Source of the DNA: Shewanella sp. 1CM18E
Lineage (GTDB): Bacteria; Pseudomonadota; Gammaproteobacteria; Enterobacterales; Shewanellaceae
Direction: 5' to 3'
Length of the DNA stretch: 64,000 nt
Assembly: GCF_023161665.1 (NCBI RefSeq)
Contig: NZ_JALNTW010000003.1
Coordinates: 1 to 64,000, forward strand
Position 1 is the stretch's first letter; every line of letters begins with the position of its first letter. The notes under the pieces are model-generated. The model was not told the DNA's origin and made no database searches. It was given only the letters and a program-made list of their open reading frames with translations. Position numbers and translations under genes: made by a program. This document shows positions 9,932-18,442 of the stretch, piece after piece.

Positions 9932-10612
9932 TTAGACGCGAGCTAACATTAGCTCTAAGCGAGAACCGACTCGTTCAGCAAGATCTGCCAAGTCACCAAC
10001 CCACTCAATTATCTTGTAGAGGAACATGACATCTACCGGATTGAGTTCCGACTCGATAGCGTAAAGCTGTCTACGGATCTTAATCTGTAAATCATCGGTA
10101 TCTTCTTCGATAGAATCGAGTTCACCGATCATTTTTGCCACAAGATCCACTTCACGGCCTCTAAAACCTGTTTCTAACAGATCATCAAGTTCGTTAATTG
10201 CTTCTTTTGACAACGAAACTGCATCAATACAGCGTTGCAAGTAAGCGATAAATGGTTCTTGAATAGCTTGAGGTAGCTCAAGTTGTCGACCGATAACACG
10301 GCCTGAAATGTCTTTTGCTTTGTTAGCAATCTTATCTTGCTGGGTAAGTAGCTCCAGTAAGTCAGTACGCTCAACAGGCATAAACAAACCACCTGGCAGA
10401 GTTAAACGGATCTCACGCTTTAGTGAGTCAGCTTCTTGCTCTGTAAGGCTAATTTGCTTACGTAATTGAACGGCTTTGTCCCAGTCTCCTGCGACAGTAG
10501 CTTCAAAAAATGGGACAAGTAATGACGCACAGTCGTATACTTTGTCGATATGCTCTTGAAGAGGCTTAATTGGCGATTTTGCAAACACGCCTAAAATAGA
10601 GTTTACTGGCAT
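9932..10612 (-). CDS. TIGR00153/DUF47 PhoU-like protein
   Basis: 226 residues, all-alpha, with acidic and heptad-like sequence typical of the PhoU-like DUF47 family (start MPVNSILGVFAKSPIKPLQE). Members are encoded next to PiT transporters and are thought to regulate or assemble with them on the cytoplasmic face. This gene is immediately upstream of the PiT gene with a 24-bp gap and no terminator, so the two are co-transcribed. The biochemical function is not established from sequence. Confidence 0.9.
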   Translation of the reverse strand: MPVNSILGVFAKSPIKPLQEHIDKVYDCASLLVPFFEATVAGDWDKAVQLRKQISLTEQEADSLKREIRLTLPGGLFMPVERTDLLELLTQQDKIANKAKDISGRVIGRQLELPQAIQEPFIAYLQRCIDAVSLSKEAINELDDLLETGFRGREVDLVAKMIGELDSIEEDTDDLQIKIRRQLYAIESELNPVDVMFLYKIIEWVGDLADLAERVGSRLELMLARV

Positions 10613-10795
10613 TGCCGTGTACCTATTTTGGTTATTCCACTATTGGAAAAAGCGGGCGCATGTTAACTCAAGCGGCCGCGTATTAAAACTGTGTTTTACG
10701 ATTTAAATAGACAGTTTTTTATTCTAGCTAGTTATATCCTAACTGCAAAGCGGATCCTACGGGGATATTATTGCAGAAATATTACAGTATGTAAC

Positions 10796-10827
10796 TTTGA
10801 TGACAGATTGATTAATTTTTGATGACA
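10796..10827 (-). promoter_or_regulatory. PHO-box-like direct repeat
   Basis: TTTGATGACA occurs twice, at 10796-10805 and 10818-10827, exactly 22 bp apart. Read on the minus strand the words are CTGTCATCAAA and TTGTCATCAAA, which match the CTGTCAT half-site of the PhoB box. The spacing equals two helical turns, as expected for PhoB half-sites. The site lies between the divergent phosphate-transporter operon and the CYTH-CHAD gene. PhoB binding is inference. Confidence 0.45.
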
Positions 10828-10844
10828 AGGTGAATGGTGCATCG

Positions 10845-12332
10845 ATGGAAGCTGAGATCGAACTCAAACTTTTCTTAAACGAAAATGACAAGAAAAGCCT
10901 TATAAAACTATTAGATAGCTTACCTAATTGTGATGCTAAAGGTACAGAAGAACTCACCAATGGCTACTTTGACACCGCTGATTTAGCGTTAAGAAAGTTG
11001 GACATGGGGTTGCGAATTAGAGGGATTAATCAGCATTTAGAGCAGACAATTAAGACTAAAGGTCAGGTTGTTGGCGGGATCCATTCACGTCCTGAATACA
11101 ATGTTGATGTAGATCAAAATTTCCCGCAATTAAATTTATTCCCTGCTGATATTTGGCCAGATGATGCCAATGTGGAGCAAATTCAGACAAATTTATACTG
11201 TTTATTTAATACTGACTTCACTCGTCAGCGTTGGCATATCTTTGTTGAAGACAGTTTGGTTGAGGTTGCATTAGACATAGGCGAGATAAGAGTTGATGAA
11301 GCGGTCGATGCTATTTGCGAACTCGAATTTGAACTATTAGCTGGTGATACCAGTGCTTTGTTAGCGCTTGCAGGTATTGTTAGCCGCGAAATACCTGTGC
11401 GTTTGGGTAAAGCAAGTAAAGCCCAAAGAGGTTATCGATTAGCTGGGCAACATACACCTGATACCATAGACCCACTTAAGTTTATTGAAATTGAGCCACA
11501 ACAAAGTTTAAAGCAAGTGGCGATTAACCTATTAACACTGGGGCTAGATCGCTGGCAAACCATAGAGTCTATGTTGCTCGACCCTGAACAAGACCCGCTA
11601 GCGCTGCCTATGTTGAGTTATCGTTTACGAGCATGCATTCGTTTGCTTAAAAACACGCTCAAACAATTTGGTTTACTCGAAGACTCGTTTCAAACCGATT
11701 TTGATTATATTGAACAGCGACTTAACTTTATTGAAGAAGTGCTAAGTTTGTTTGGCATTATTGATGAAGGAGCCGCTTTAGTCGCGAAACTACCGCAGTA
11801 TCAAGCCTTAGTGGATGTGGCAGTAGATAAACTGCAACAGCTCGATATTGTTGGCGAGGTTGAGCAACTCATTGCTGATATTTGTTATGGCAGACTGCAG
11901 GTGCATTTAGTTGATCTATTAACTCAATTGATTGATGGCTCTGTGGCGATTGATAGACAGTTAGATTTGAAACATTTCGCCGATCAAATGCAGGAAAACT
12001 CTTGGCAGAAGATTTTAGCTGTTATGCCACAAGATGATGATCTCAGCACTTCAGATTACCTTTCAGTGGCTAAAGCGCTAGATGACAGTATTTTTGTTGG
12101 TGTGGCTTACGGTGGTCTCTATCCTGAAAAATCGCGAGATCAATTTAGAGCGCCTTGGCAAGACTTAGCATTGGGGATTAGAACCCTAGCTGCATATCGT
12201 CAACTTAAAACCATTAGCGAGCTAGCTTATTTAGATATAAGCCAGTGGTTAGAGAATAAAGAGCAAAGCTTAGTGCAAGCGATGGAGTTCTCTCGCCACA
12301 GTGCATTGAAAAATGAGCCGTACTGGCGTTAA
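10845..12332 (+). CDS. ygiF: CYTH-CHAD inorganic triphosphatase (YgiF-type)
   Basis: Hydrolyses inorganic triphosphate in characterised YgiF homologues. The N-terminal CYTH domain (about residues 1-200) begins with the ExExK motif EIELKL and retains the charged tunnel residues (RIRG, TIKTKG). The C-terminal half (about 220-495) is a helical CHAD domain, a family linked to polyphosphate binding. The start was placed at the ATG at 10845 because family members begin within a few residues of the ExExK motif; a GTG at 10830 is in frame but has a poor ribosome-binding site. In E. coli ygiF is adjacent to glnE; here 7 kb of minus-strand genes separate them. The PHO-box-like repeat just upstream hints at phosphate control. 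Confidence 0.9.
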   Translation: MEAEIELKLFLNENDKKSLIKLLDSLPNCDAKGTEELTNGYFDTADLALRKLDMGLRIRGINQHLEQTIKTKGQVVGGIHSRPEYNVDVDQNFPQLNLFPADIWPDDANVEQIQTNLYCLFNTDFTRQRWHIFVEDSLVEVALDIGEIRVDEAVDAICELEFELLAGDTSALLALAGIVSREIPVRLGKASKAQRGYRLAGQHTPDTIDPLKFIEIEPQQSLKQVAINLLTLGLDRWQTIESMLLDPEQDPLALPMLSYRLRACIRLLKNTLKQFGLLEDSFQTDFDYIEQRLNFIEEVLSLFGIIDEGAALVAKLPQYQALVDVAVDKLQQLDIVGEVEQLIADICYGRLQVHLVDLLTQLIDGSVAIDRQLDLKHFADQMQENSWQKILAVMPQDDDLSTSDYLSVAKALDDSIFVGVAYGGLYPEKSRDQFRAPWQDLALGIRTLAAYRQLKTISELAYLDISQWLENKEQSLVQAMEFSRHSALKNEPYWR

Positions 12333-12363
12333 CTATGTATAAGCGCGCCGCAATATAAAACGT

Positions 12364-12395
12364 AAAAGCCCACATTACAGTGGGCTTTTTGCTTT
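12364..12395. terminator. Bidirectional terminator between convergent genes
   Basis: Perfect 10-bp stem (AAAAGCCCAC, loop ATTACA, GTGGGCTTTT) followed by TGCTTTTT on the plus strand and a T-rich stretch on the minus strand. It serves the CYTH-CHAD gene and the potassium channel gene. Confidence 0.85.
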
Positions 12396-12426
12396 TTGAG
12401 ATAGTGAGTTTGTGCTAAAGAGCTAA

Positions 12427-13290
12427 CTACTTATCTGCGTTAAGTCTATTTTCTAGGTGGCTTTCTAATTTATCTTCAAGCTTGTCGTCAATTTTGTCTT
12501 CGATCTTTTCTTCGATAGTTTGTTTTAACTCATCGATTTCAGCCAGTAGCTTTTTCTGGTTAGCTTCCATACGAAGTAGGCTGTTATTGAGCTCACAGCG
12601 AATTTCTTCTGCGTGACTATCAAGTTTTTCTGCTTCATCAGGGGCAACAAATACTGATGCCATATAACCGGAGATCACCCCGAAAAAGCTCACACCACAA
12701 ACAATCACCACACCACCAATAATATGCCCAGCCGTGGTCACCGGATAATAATCTCCATAACCCACGGTAGAAATCGTCACTAGTGCCCACCAAATGGCGC
12801 TTTCTGCAGTGTCGATATTGGCACCTTCAACACCGCTTTCAACTATCAGTACTAATACAGAGGCAAAGGTTAAAATGGTGATTAGCGCGACCAGCAAACT
12901 GGCAACGGTAGCTTGGCGGCGCTGTTTGAGCATGGGCACAATGAGTGAGCGCGTAGTACGGATTAGCCTGACAACACGTAAAATTTGAAATAGGCGCGCC
13001 ATTCGTAGTGCTTCAATGGCGGGAATACTGGCCACAAAGTCTATCCAATGGTGCCTGAGATATTCGGCTTTACTACTGGCTTTGAATAGCTCAAAAAAGA
13101 AATTAGACATAAACACCAAACAGATGCAGGTGTCGATAAAAAACAGTAAGCGCCGGGTTTCGCCATCAACGCGACCGAATGTAATGACTAACACGAGTAT
13201 TACAGATAGCAGCGATAGTAACATCATCGCCAGTTGCAGTGGCGTGGGGGGAGTATCAGGTTGTATTAACCAGCGCTTAGTATTTACCAT
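12427..13290 (-). CDS. Voltage-gated-type potassium channel
   Basis: 287-residue six-helix channel subunit. The selectivity filter TVGYGD is intact near residue 175, preceded by the pore helix (ESAIWWALVTIS). An arginine-rich S4-like segment (RLFQILRVVRLIRTTRS) lies near 95-115. The C-terminal 65 residues are a highly charged coiled coil with repeated KIEDK/KLEDK/HLENR units, probably for tetramerisation. It should conduct K+ across the inner membrane as a tetramer; gating is unknown. It lies at the downstream end of the PspA/DUF350 cluster on the same strand, and similar channels recur beside such clusters in other genomes (general knowledge). It may have its own promoter, because a 56-bp gap separates it from the next gene. 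Confidence 0.93.
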   Translation of the reverse strand: MVNTKRWLIQPDTPPTPLQLAMMLLSLLSVILVLVITFGRVDGETRRLLFFIDTCICLVFMSNFFFELFKASSKAEYLRHHWIDFVASIPAIEALRMARLFQILRVVRLIRTTRSLIVPMLKQRRQATVASLLVALITILTFASVLVLIVESGVEGANIDTAESAIWWALVTISTVGYGDYYPVTTAGHIIGGVVIVCGVSFFGVISGYMASVFVAPDEAEKLDSHAEEIRCELNNSLLRMEANQKKLLAEIDELKQTIEEKIEDKIDDKLEDKLESHLENRLNADK

Positions 13291-13346
13291 TATCGCGGTC
13301 CATCGTTGTCGGTGCAGCTTATTGGTTCAATAAACACCTTGAGGCG

Positions 13347-13676
13347 CTATTTTTCAGCGCTAAATTGAATCAAGTCGTCTAGCACATGCTTTTTAATTTC
13401 AAGCTGTTGCTCGGCAGCTAACTGATATTTTTCAGCTAAAATCTCGTAATCACTAGGGCTAAGTGACACAGTCAAGCGCGGACGCTTTGGTCTTTTCGTC
13501 ACGCTGAGACCCAATATTTCTCGAATTTGATCAGAAGGGCTCACGCCTGCATCAAGTGCCGCCTTACGGATTGCGTACTGGAATTTTTCATCCATATCAA
13601 AAGCAATTTGGGTTGCTTTGGCTGCCTTTTGGTTTTGCTGCCATTGCGCTGGTAAGGGATTTTTTTGTTTGGTCAT
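13347..13676 (-). CDS. Small conserved protein, possible tandem ribbon-helix-helix
   Basis: 109 residues, basic, no membrane segment. Two stretches look like a short beta-strand followed by two helices: TQIAFDMDEKFQYAIRKAAL with SPSDQIREIL (about 22-54), and RLTVSLSPSDYEILAEKYQL followed by a helix (about 63-105). Each resembles the ribbon-helix-helix fold of small DNA-binding repressors, which would make this a single-chain pseudo-dimer. I do not recognise the family by name, and the fold assignment is inference. It sits between the potassium channel and the DUF2491-PspA genes on the same strand. It is a candidate regulator for the palindromes found in this cluster, but nothing in the sequence proves that. 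Confidence 0.7.
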   Translation of the reverse strand: MTKQKNPLPAQWQQNQKAAKATQIAFDMDEKFQYAIRKAALDAGVSPSDQIREILGLSVTKRPKRPRLTVSLSPSDYEILAEKYQLAAEQQLEIKKHVLDDLIQFSAEK

Positions 13677-13755
13677 GCGTGCGGTACCTAAAATTTACTT
13701 ATCCGTCATCGAACGAACGGAATATGCTCCATGCTACCACTCATCGGAGCTGAAA

Positions 13756-13794
13756 CAAAAATGGTTCTAATACAATAATGTATTAGAACCATTT
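13756..13794 (-). terminator. Terminator after the DUF2170-PspA-DUF2491 unit
   Basis: A perfect 16-bp stem (AAATGGTTCTAATACA, loop ATAA on the plus strand, and its complement) is followed by TTTTTG on the minus strand. It ends the transcript three bases after the DUF2491 stop codon and separates it from the small putative DNA-binding gene. Confidence 0.9.
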
Positions 13795-13796
13795 AT

Positions 13797-14447
13797 TTAT
13801 GCGCCAGGCCAATAATCTCTGATATCAGATAGTGGGCGATAGATGGTTAACATCACATCGGTTTCGCCGCCCTCATAGACTTCAACGTCAATGGCTTTAT
13901 CTTCATCATCATCGAGTAATTGATATGCTTCAAAGGCATCACCAGTTGCACCATCGGCATCTTGAGGTGGCTTTTGGCCGCGGTAGTCTTGGCGGTGGAA
14001 ATAGCCAAAATCACCTGAACTCACTTGATGGTAGTGCGCTGATAACCACTGCTCATAATCATGCAAGTCAGCCGACAATGTTTTAGTGGTTAGCTCTGCT
14101 TTACCTGGCTCTTCGAAGATCTCACTAAATTGATCTAAATCGAACAGCGCTTCAACTAGGCCTCGATTAAGTTTAATCGAGAGGCCAAGGTAAGTTTCAT
14201 CATCTTCATCAAGGCTGAGAAAGATAGTGTCGTTACCGTGACCTTTTAACACCCATTCAGTTTGTTGTTTGCGTTGATACTCGTAAGTATTCACTGCTTC
14301 AACTCGCAATTGCTGCCCACGCAGTTGTGGCGGCAATGCAAAACTGTCATCAAGGGAGATCATGTCTCCCTTATTGAGTTTTGATGGGTGATCGAGTTGA
14401 CGTTTAGGTGCTTCTTTTTTGCCAAATAGGCTGCTTAGAAATCCCAC
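13797..14447 (-). CDS. DUF2491 family protein (YjfK-like)
   Basis: 216 residues, acidic, cytoplasmic, beginning MGFLSSLFGKKEAPKRQ. It matches my knowledge of the DUF2491/YjfK family, which is encoded next to PspA/IM30 proteins. No catalytic motif is visible. It lies 11 bp downstream of the PspA homologue and is the last gene of the DUF2170-PspA-DUF2491 unit, ended by a very strong terminator. A structural or accessory role with the PspA homologue is inferred from conserved gene order only. Confidence 0.85.
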   Translation of the reverse strand: MGFLSSLFGKKEAPKRQLDHPSKLNKGDMISLDDSFALPPQLRGQQLRVEAVNTYEYQRKQQTEWVLKGHGNDTIFLSLDEDDETYLGLSIKLNRGLVEALFDLDQFSEIFEEPGKAELTTKTLSADLHDYEQWLSAHYHQVSSGDFGYFHRQDYRGQKPPQDADGATGDAFEAYQLLDDDEDKAIDVEVYEGGETDVMLTIYRPLSDIRDYWPGA

Positions 14448-14458
14448 GCCAGTCTCCT

Positions 14459-15148
14459 TTAGCCTTTACGGGCTTTAATGCGATCGAGTACAGCGTTAGC
14501 GTTAGACTTTTGCTCGCCAATACCGGCTTCTGCAAGTTTGTCGTGTAGCGCTTTATCGCTGTTCTCTTCAGCCAAAGTTTCAGACGCTTTTAGGCGGTCA
14601 TCAAATGATTGCTGACGAGCCTTAATGCGCTCTAGTGAATCTTTAGCGTTGAGTAGCTTAGAGTTACTGCCCGCAAACGAGTCAGTAATCGTTGCTGTCG
14701 CTTTTTGCACGCTTTCAGTGGTTTTAACCATAGTCAGCTGGCGCTGGTAATCAGCAACTTGACGTTCAGTTTTGCGTACAAGCTCTTTAAGACGAGTTGC
14801 GTGAGCACCAAAGCTTTCGTTTGCAGCTTGTTGATCGCTTAGCTCTTGGTCAAGCTCGGCAATTTTCTCAGCCACTTCTAGCGCTAATGGTTCGTTACCT
14901 TTCTCAAGCGCTTGAGTTACGTAACCTTCATGCTCAGCAACAGAGCGCTTTAGACGATCCACTTCTCGGCTCGCTTGCATCTCTTTTGCCATCACTTCTG
15001 TTAAGTCGCGCTTAGCTTTAGTTAGGTGTTTCTCTGCATCACGGATCTCTTGTTCAAAAATACGTGTTGAGTTTGCATCTACGATGCTTTGGCCAACTTC
15101 AGTAGCACCGCCACGAAACGCCGTAAGAATTTTGTTTAGAATGCCCAT
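14459..15148 (-). CDS. PspA/IM30 (Vipp1/ESCRT-III-like) family protein
   Basis: 229 residues, almost entirely predicted alpha-helical coiled coil, starting MGILNKILTAFRGGATEVGQ. It has the charged, heptad-rich composition of PspA/IM30 proteins, which bind stressed membranes and form ESCRT-III-like assemblies. The N-terminal segment is short and amphipathic. It is the YjfJ type rather than canonical PspA, since its neighbours are DUF2170 and DUF2491 and no pspBC or pspF is present. It is 12 bp downstream of DUF2170 and is probably transcribed from the palindrome-flanked promoter at about 15609-15636. Confidence 0.9.
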   Translation of the reverse strand: MGILNKILTAFRGGATEVGQSIVDANSTRIFEQEIRDAEKHLTKAKRDLTEVMAKEMQASREVDRLKRSVAEHEGYVTQALEKGNEPLALEVAEKIAELDQELSDQQAANESFGAHATRLKELVRKTERQVADYQRQLTMVKTTESVQKATATITDSFAGSNSKLLNAKDSLERIKARQQSFDDRLKASETLAEENSDKALHDKLAEAGIGEQKSNANAVLDRIKARKG

Positions 15149-15160
15149 AATATGGCTCCT

Positions 15161-15574
15161 TTAGTTCAGGTAATCGACTAGTTCGTCGATGACTTCGAGA
15201 CAGTTATCAGAAAGAACAGACAGTTCCTGTTCAATTTCTTGCATGCTTGATTGCACTGATAGCGCGCCGTAAACCACGTATTTATCATCAATTTTTGCAA
15301 ATGATGATAGTGGCATTGGAATGTTGAGCTCTAACATAGTCTCAAACATCTCTGCACGACGTTCTTGATTCACTTCGTCCTCGCCCCATAGGTAACTGAT
15401 GCAAAGGATCTGGTTGTCCGTGACCGATACAAATACCGGAATTTCTTCACGGCCAACAACGTTAACTTGTAAGACTTCCACGTCACCAGCAATTGGATAA
15501 CAGTCAAATTGAAAGCCAGTCTGGCTGCTGTCGCCAAGTTCATTTAGGTGGTTGGCAATTGTGTGGATATTCAT
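15161..15574 (-). CDS. DUF2170 family protein (YjfI-like)
   Basis: About 137 residues from the ATG at 15574, which has AAGGA five bases upstream; a second ATG at 15592 lies inside the operator region and has no ribosome-binding site. The protein is acidic and cytoplasmic, matching DUF2170 (YjfI). These are small proteins of unknown function encoded first in yjfIJK-type operons. It is the first gene of the unit with the PspA and DUF2491 homologues. Its promoter is bracketed by two identical palindromes, so expression is probably repressible. Confidence 0.88.
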   Translation of the reverse strand: MNIHTIANHLNELGDSSQTGFQFDCYPIAGDVEVLQVNVVGREEIPVFVSVTDNQILCISYLWGEDEVNQERRAEMFETMLELNIPMPLSSFAKIDDKYVVYGALSVQSSMQEIEQELSVLSDNCLEVIDELVDYLN

Positions 15575-15587
15575 GTTTGTCCTTATT

Positions 15588-15600
15588 GACATATTATGTC
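15588..15600. promoter_or_regulatory. Operator-like palindrome, copy 1
   Basis: GACATATTATGTC, a perfect 13-bp odd palindrome lying just downstream of the predicted transcription start of the DUF2170 operon. With copy 2 (centre-to-centre 34 bp) it brackets the promoter, a typical arrangement for a repressor. Confidence 0.7.
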
Positions 15601-15608
15601 TGTGATTA

Positions 15609-15636
15609 AAGATAACACCGCGACATAATATGTCAA
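15609..15636 (-). promoter_or_regulatory. Sigma-70 promoter of the DUF2170-PspA-DUF2491 operon
   Basis: On the minus strand TTGACA (15636-15631) is followed after 16 bp by TATCTT (15614-15609). The -35 box is a perfect match to consensus and is itself part of palindrome copy 2. The predicted start is about 15602, some 28 bp before the DUF2170 start codon. Confidence 0.7.
15622..15634. promoter_or_regulatory. Operator-like palindrome, copy 2
   Basis: GACATAATATGTC, overlapping the -35 box of the DUF2170 promoter. On the minus strand the extended word TTGACATATTATGTC is identical to the plus-strand word around copy 1, so the two sites are in inverted orientation. Binding here would block RNA polymerase. 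Confidence 0.7.
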
Positions 15637-15665
15637 GGGCTATCTTTACGATTCAAAAATAAACT

Positions 15666-17447
15666 CTACTGATTTTCTAACCAAGCTTGCTGATGGTATT
15701 GATACAGCTGGCTTGAACCTAAAACATTGGGCTTAATCTGGGCTTTATCTTGGTAGAAATTGCCCGGAAATTCAAAAGCTGCGTGAATAAGCCCTGGTGT
15801 TAACCAAGGATCATTCACTGGTAGCTGTTGCATATTGTTTAATCTATTACGTGCACTTTTACCACTTAAGGTGGCAATGCTCCAACCCCACTCGCCAAAA
15901 CTTGGTACATTGTGGTGGTATTGGTCCACATTAAAACCTGCCAGCTCTAGTGTGTTAGCCACCGAAATAAATGCTTTAGGTGCATGATAAGGCGAGGTCG
16001 ACTGTATGGTTAAGGCAGCGTCATTACTCATTAGTTCCTTAAGCTTCAAATAGAAAGCATCGGAATAAAGCTTGTTCAGATCGGGATGGCTAGGATCGGG
16101 CAAGTCGACAATAATCGCATCAAACTTTTGCTCGGTTGCCAGCAGTTTATCTACGCCATTAAAGGCGTCGTCATACATAATGCGTACCCGAGGATCATTC
16201 AGCGCGTTTTGATTAAGCGCCAGTAATGCATCACTTAAATGCTCTGGCATATCGCTAGCAGGATCCATAAATAACCCTACGAGTTCTTCATCGAGATCCA
16301 TCAAGGTGACTTGCTTAGGTTGCCATTGCAATACTTGCGTTAGGCCTAAACCATCACCGCCACCAATAATTAATACTTTGTCATGGCGTGCGCTAGCGGC
16401 CATGGTTGGGTGCACTAAAAATGAGTGATAGATATGCTCGTCACTGCTTGAGAATTGCAAGCGACCATTGATATACAAGGAATGCACCGGCCCTAAGCCA
16501 TTGCCGCGTAAACGCTCGGTAAAGGTTAATTGCTGAAAGCGAGTCGCCTTGGCATAAACCACTTTGTCTTTATACAGCAGGTTATTGAAGTTTTGCTCCC
16601 ATGATGGGCCATGCAAAGCCAGTAATACTAAAATACCGCTCGCCACAAAATGGCCAGTTAACAGCAGTTTTGCGTGGCGAATTTGGTGCCAGAAGCGCCA
16701 GATAAAGATAAAACCCGCTAACAGGTTAAAACTAGCGGTTAATGCTGCGGCAAGCTGAATATCAATGGCTAACATAAAGCCAACCCAAATCGCAGCACCA
16801 ATACCCGCACCAATATAATCGGCGCCATAAATGGTGCCAGCGTTATGCATTAGGTGAGCTTCTGACATGGCTTGGCGCACCCGGGCGATAAGTGGAATTT
16901 CCATACCTATCATTAGTCCGAGTAAAACGCCCCATACGTATGGCAAGTACTCGGCTAGCTTTTGCAGGGTGCCGATAAAGCCGCCATCGGGCAGCTGATC
17001 AGCTGGCAAACCTAAAGTGTTAGCAATAATCAGTGGCAACTGCTGACCAAAGCCGATAACCGCAGCGGTAATTAAAATCGCGAGTGAGCCACATAAAGCC
17101 ACACACAGCTCTAAAACCGCAAAGCCTGTAAAGGCGCAGCGGATTTTACGCGCGGCAAATGCACCTAAACCCATAGAGACGATCATCAGGCCAATCATGG
17201 TGTAAATCGCTGCTTCTAACGCGCCTAAAATACGCCCAGCATAATGGGATAAAAGGTATTCATAGATCAGGCCACAACCAGCAAGTACCGCCATAATGCC
17301 TAGCAGTAAAATGTCATCAAACCAGCCGAGTTTACCTGACTCGATAGTTTGCTCGGTGCCGGAATGATTGGCTGTGGTTTGCTTGGCTGCGGCTTGTTGC
17401 TGCAAAGATTGATTGTCGCTAACAGCGTTATTTGAGTCGGTTTGCAT
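15666..17447 (-). CDS. Membrane-bound spermidine-synthase-like protein
   Basis: 593 residues. A hydrophilic N-terminal tail of about 40 residues is followed by about seven transmembrane helices (about 45-285) and then a cytoplasmic aminopropyltransferase-like domain. The domain keeps the nucleotide-binding motif IGGGDGLGLTQVL near 357 and the substrate loop DLPDPSHPDLNKLYS, where spermidine synthases have D-x-x-D-P. The usual YHEMLVHP region reads YHSFLVHP, so one active-site acid is replaced by serine. Polyamine aminopropyl transfer is plausible but not certain. It is downstream of the DUF350 gene behind a modest terminator and ends just before the DUF2170 promoter. No S-adenosylmethionine decarboxylase gene lies nearby. 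Confidence 0.88.
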   Translation of the reverse strand: MQTDSNNAVSDNQSLQQQAAAKQTTANHSGTEQTIESGKLGWFDDILLLGIMAVLAGCGLIYEYLLSHYAGRILGALEAAIYTMIGLMIVSMGLGAFAARKIRCAFTGFAVLELCVALCGSLAILITAAVIGFGQQLPLIIANTLGLPADQLPDGGFIGTLQKLAEYLPYVWGVLLGLMIGMEIPLIARVRQAMSEAHLMHNAGTIYGADYIGAGIGAAIWVGFMLAIDIQLAAALTASFNLLAGFIFIWRFWHQIRHAKLLLTGHFVASGILVLLALHGPSWEQNFNNLLYKDKVVYAKATRFQQLTFTERLRGNGLGPVHSLYINGRLQFSSSDEHIYHSFLVHPTMAASARHDKVLIIGGGDGLGLTQVLQWQPKQVTLMDLDEELVGLFMDPASDMPEHLSDALLALNQNALNDPRVRIMYDDAFNGVDKLLATEQKFDAIIVDLPDPSHPDLNKLYSDAFYLKLKELMSNDAALTIQSTSPYHAPKAFISVANTLELAGFNVDQYHHNVPSFGEWGWSIATLSGKSARNRLNNMQQLPVNDPWLTPGLIHAAFEFPGNFYQDKAQIKPNVLGSSQLYQYHQQAWLENQ

Positions 17448-17490
17448 CGAGTGTCTGTTGCTTAGAGAGTAATAAAAGAATGTAAACAGT

Positions 17491-17520
17491 GAAGAAAAAG
17501 GGAGCCTGTTAAGTGCTCCC
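17491..17520 (-). terminator. Weak terminator or attenuator after the DUF350 gene
   Basis: The minus-strand hairpin GGGAGC, 9-nt loop, GCTCCC is followed by TTTTTCTTC. It lies in the 82-bp gap between the DUF350 gene and the spermidine-synthase-like gene. Because the stem is only 6 bp, partial read-through is likely. Confidence 0.6.
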
Positions 17521-17529
17521 TTATAACCG

Positions 17530-18429
17530 TTAAGCCATTAATGCGGCCAAAATGATGGCGATAGAGACGCTAATCGCCACTTCAACAGCAGCAAGGCCAA
17601 TATTGTGTTGCTGCTCAACTTCTTCGCATAAGTTGATGTTGGCAAGTACCAGCTTTTTGATCAAAGTGATCAACAGTGACAGCGACACTAACATCACAAT
17701 CGAGAAGGTTAACCAGCCAATCAGGTTGGCGATATAAGCTTCAGGATTAAAGATAATGAAATGACTGGCAGCATTAAAGCTAAAGGCCATTGCTAGCATG
17801 TAACCACTGTGACGAATCGCTAACGCAGTATGGCCTTGTGCCAGTGCATCTTGCATTGACGCGCCTTGGTTGCGCTTAGCATAGCGGTTTTCACGAGCGC
17901 GAGTCAGTAACACTAACATCAGCTGTGAAATCGCAAAGGCACTAAAGATGGCGATAAAGGTATAAATGGTTAAGTCTTCTGCCCACAATAGTACTGAGCG
18001 GATGATAATCGCAGTAGCAATTGCCGCAACCGCATCAACAATAGCTACCGATACATTACCTTTAATAATCAGCGCGTTTTTATCAATGTTATTTAGGGCA
18101 ATTTTGTCATGTAAAAAGCGCCCAAGCTTGATAAGCACTAGGCCAAATAAGCCGTATGCACTCATGCCAATGGCTTCGACTAAATAAGACTCTGCCGCTT
18201 CGCCAGTAATTGCGCCAGTGAGCACAATACCTAACGCCATCACCGCGCCAGCAGTACTAATACCAAAAGCAAAGTTGTCGTTCTCAGCCAGCTCATGGCG
18301 GCTATTTACTTTTACCGTCCAGCCCTGCAAATAACGCATGAGTGTGAGTAATAACACCGCAATGGCGATATCGATTGCCAGAATAATCAGTAGCTCTTGA
18401 GTGAGGCCGTAGTTGTCTAAAAATGTCAT
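17530..18429 (-). CDS. DUF350 family membrane protein (two repeats)
   Basis: 299 residues with about eight hydrophobic helices arranged as two DUF350-like repeats (about 1-145 and 150-299), each pairing a longer amphipathic start with polar glycine-rich helices (FGISTAGAVMALGIVLTG in the first). E. coli YjfL is a single-repeat relative found beside the PspA-like yjfJ. Inner-membrane location is clear; function is unknown, and transport or channel roles have only been suggested for the family. It is 13 bp downstream of the lipoprotein gene and upstream of the spermidine-synthase-like gene. Confidence 0.87.
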   Translation of the reverse strand: MTFLDNYGLTQELLIILAIDIAIAVLLLTLMRYLQGWTVKVNSRHELAENDNFAFGISTAGAVMALGIVLTGAITGEAAESYLVEAIGMSAYGLFGLVLIKLGRFLHDKIALNNIDKNALIIKGNVSVAIVDAVAAIATAIIIRSVLLWAEDLTIYTFIAIFSAFAISQLMLVLLTRARENRYAKRNQGASMQDALAQGHTALAIRHSGYMLAMAFSFNAASHFIIFNPEAYIANLIGWLTFSIVMLVSLSLLITLIKKLVLANINLCEEVEQQHNIGLAAVEVAISVSIAIILAALMA

Positions 18430-18442
18430 AAAAGTTCCTTAA

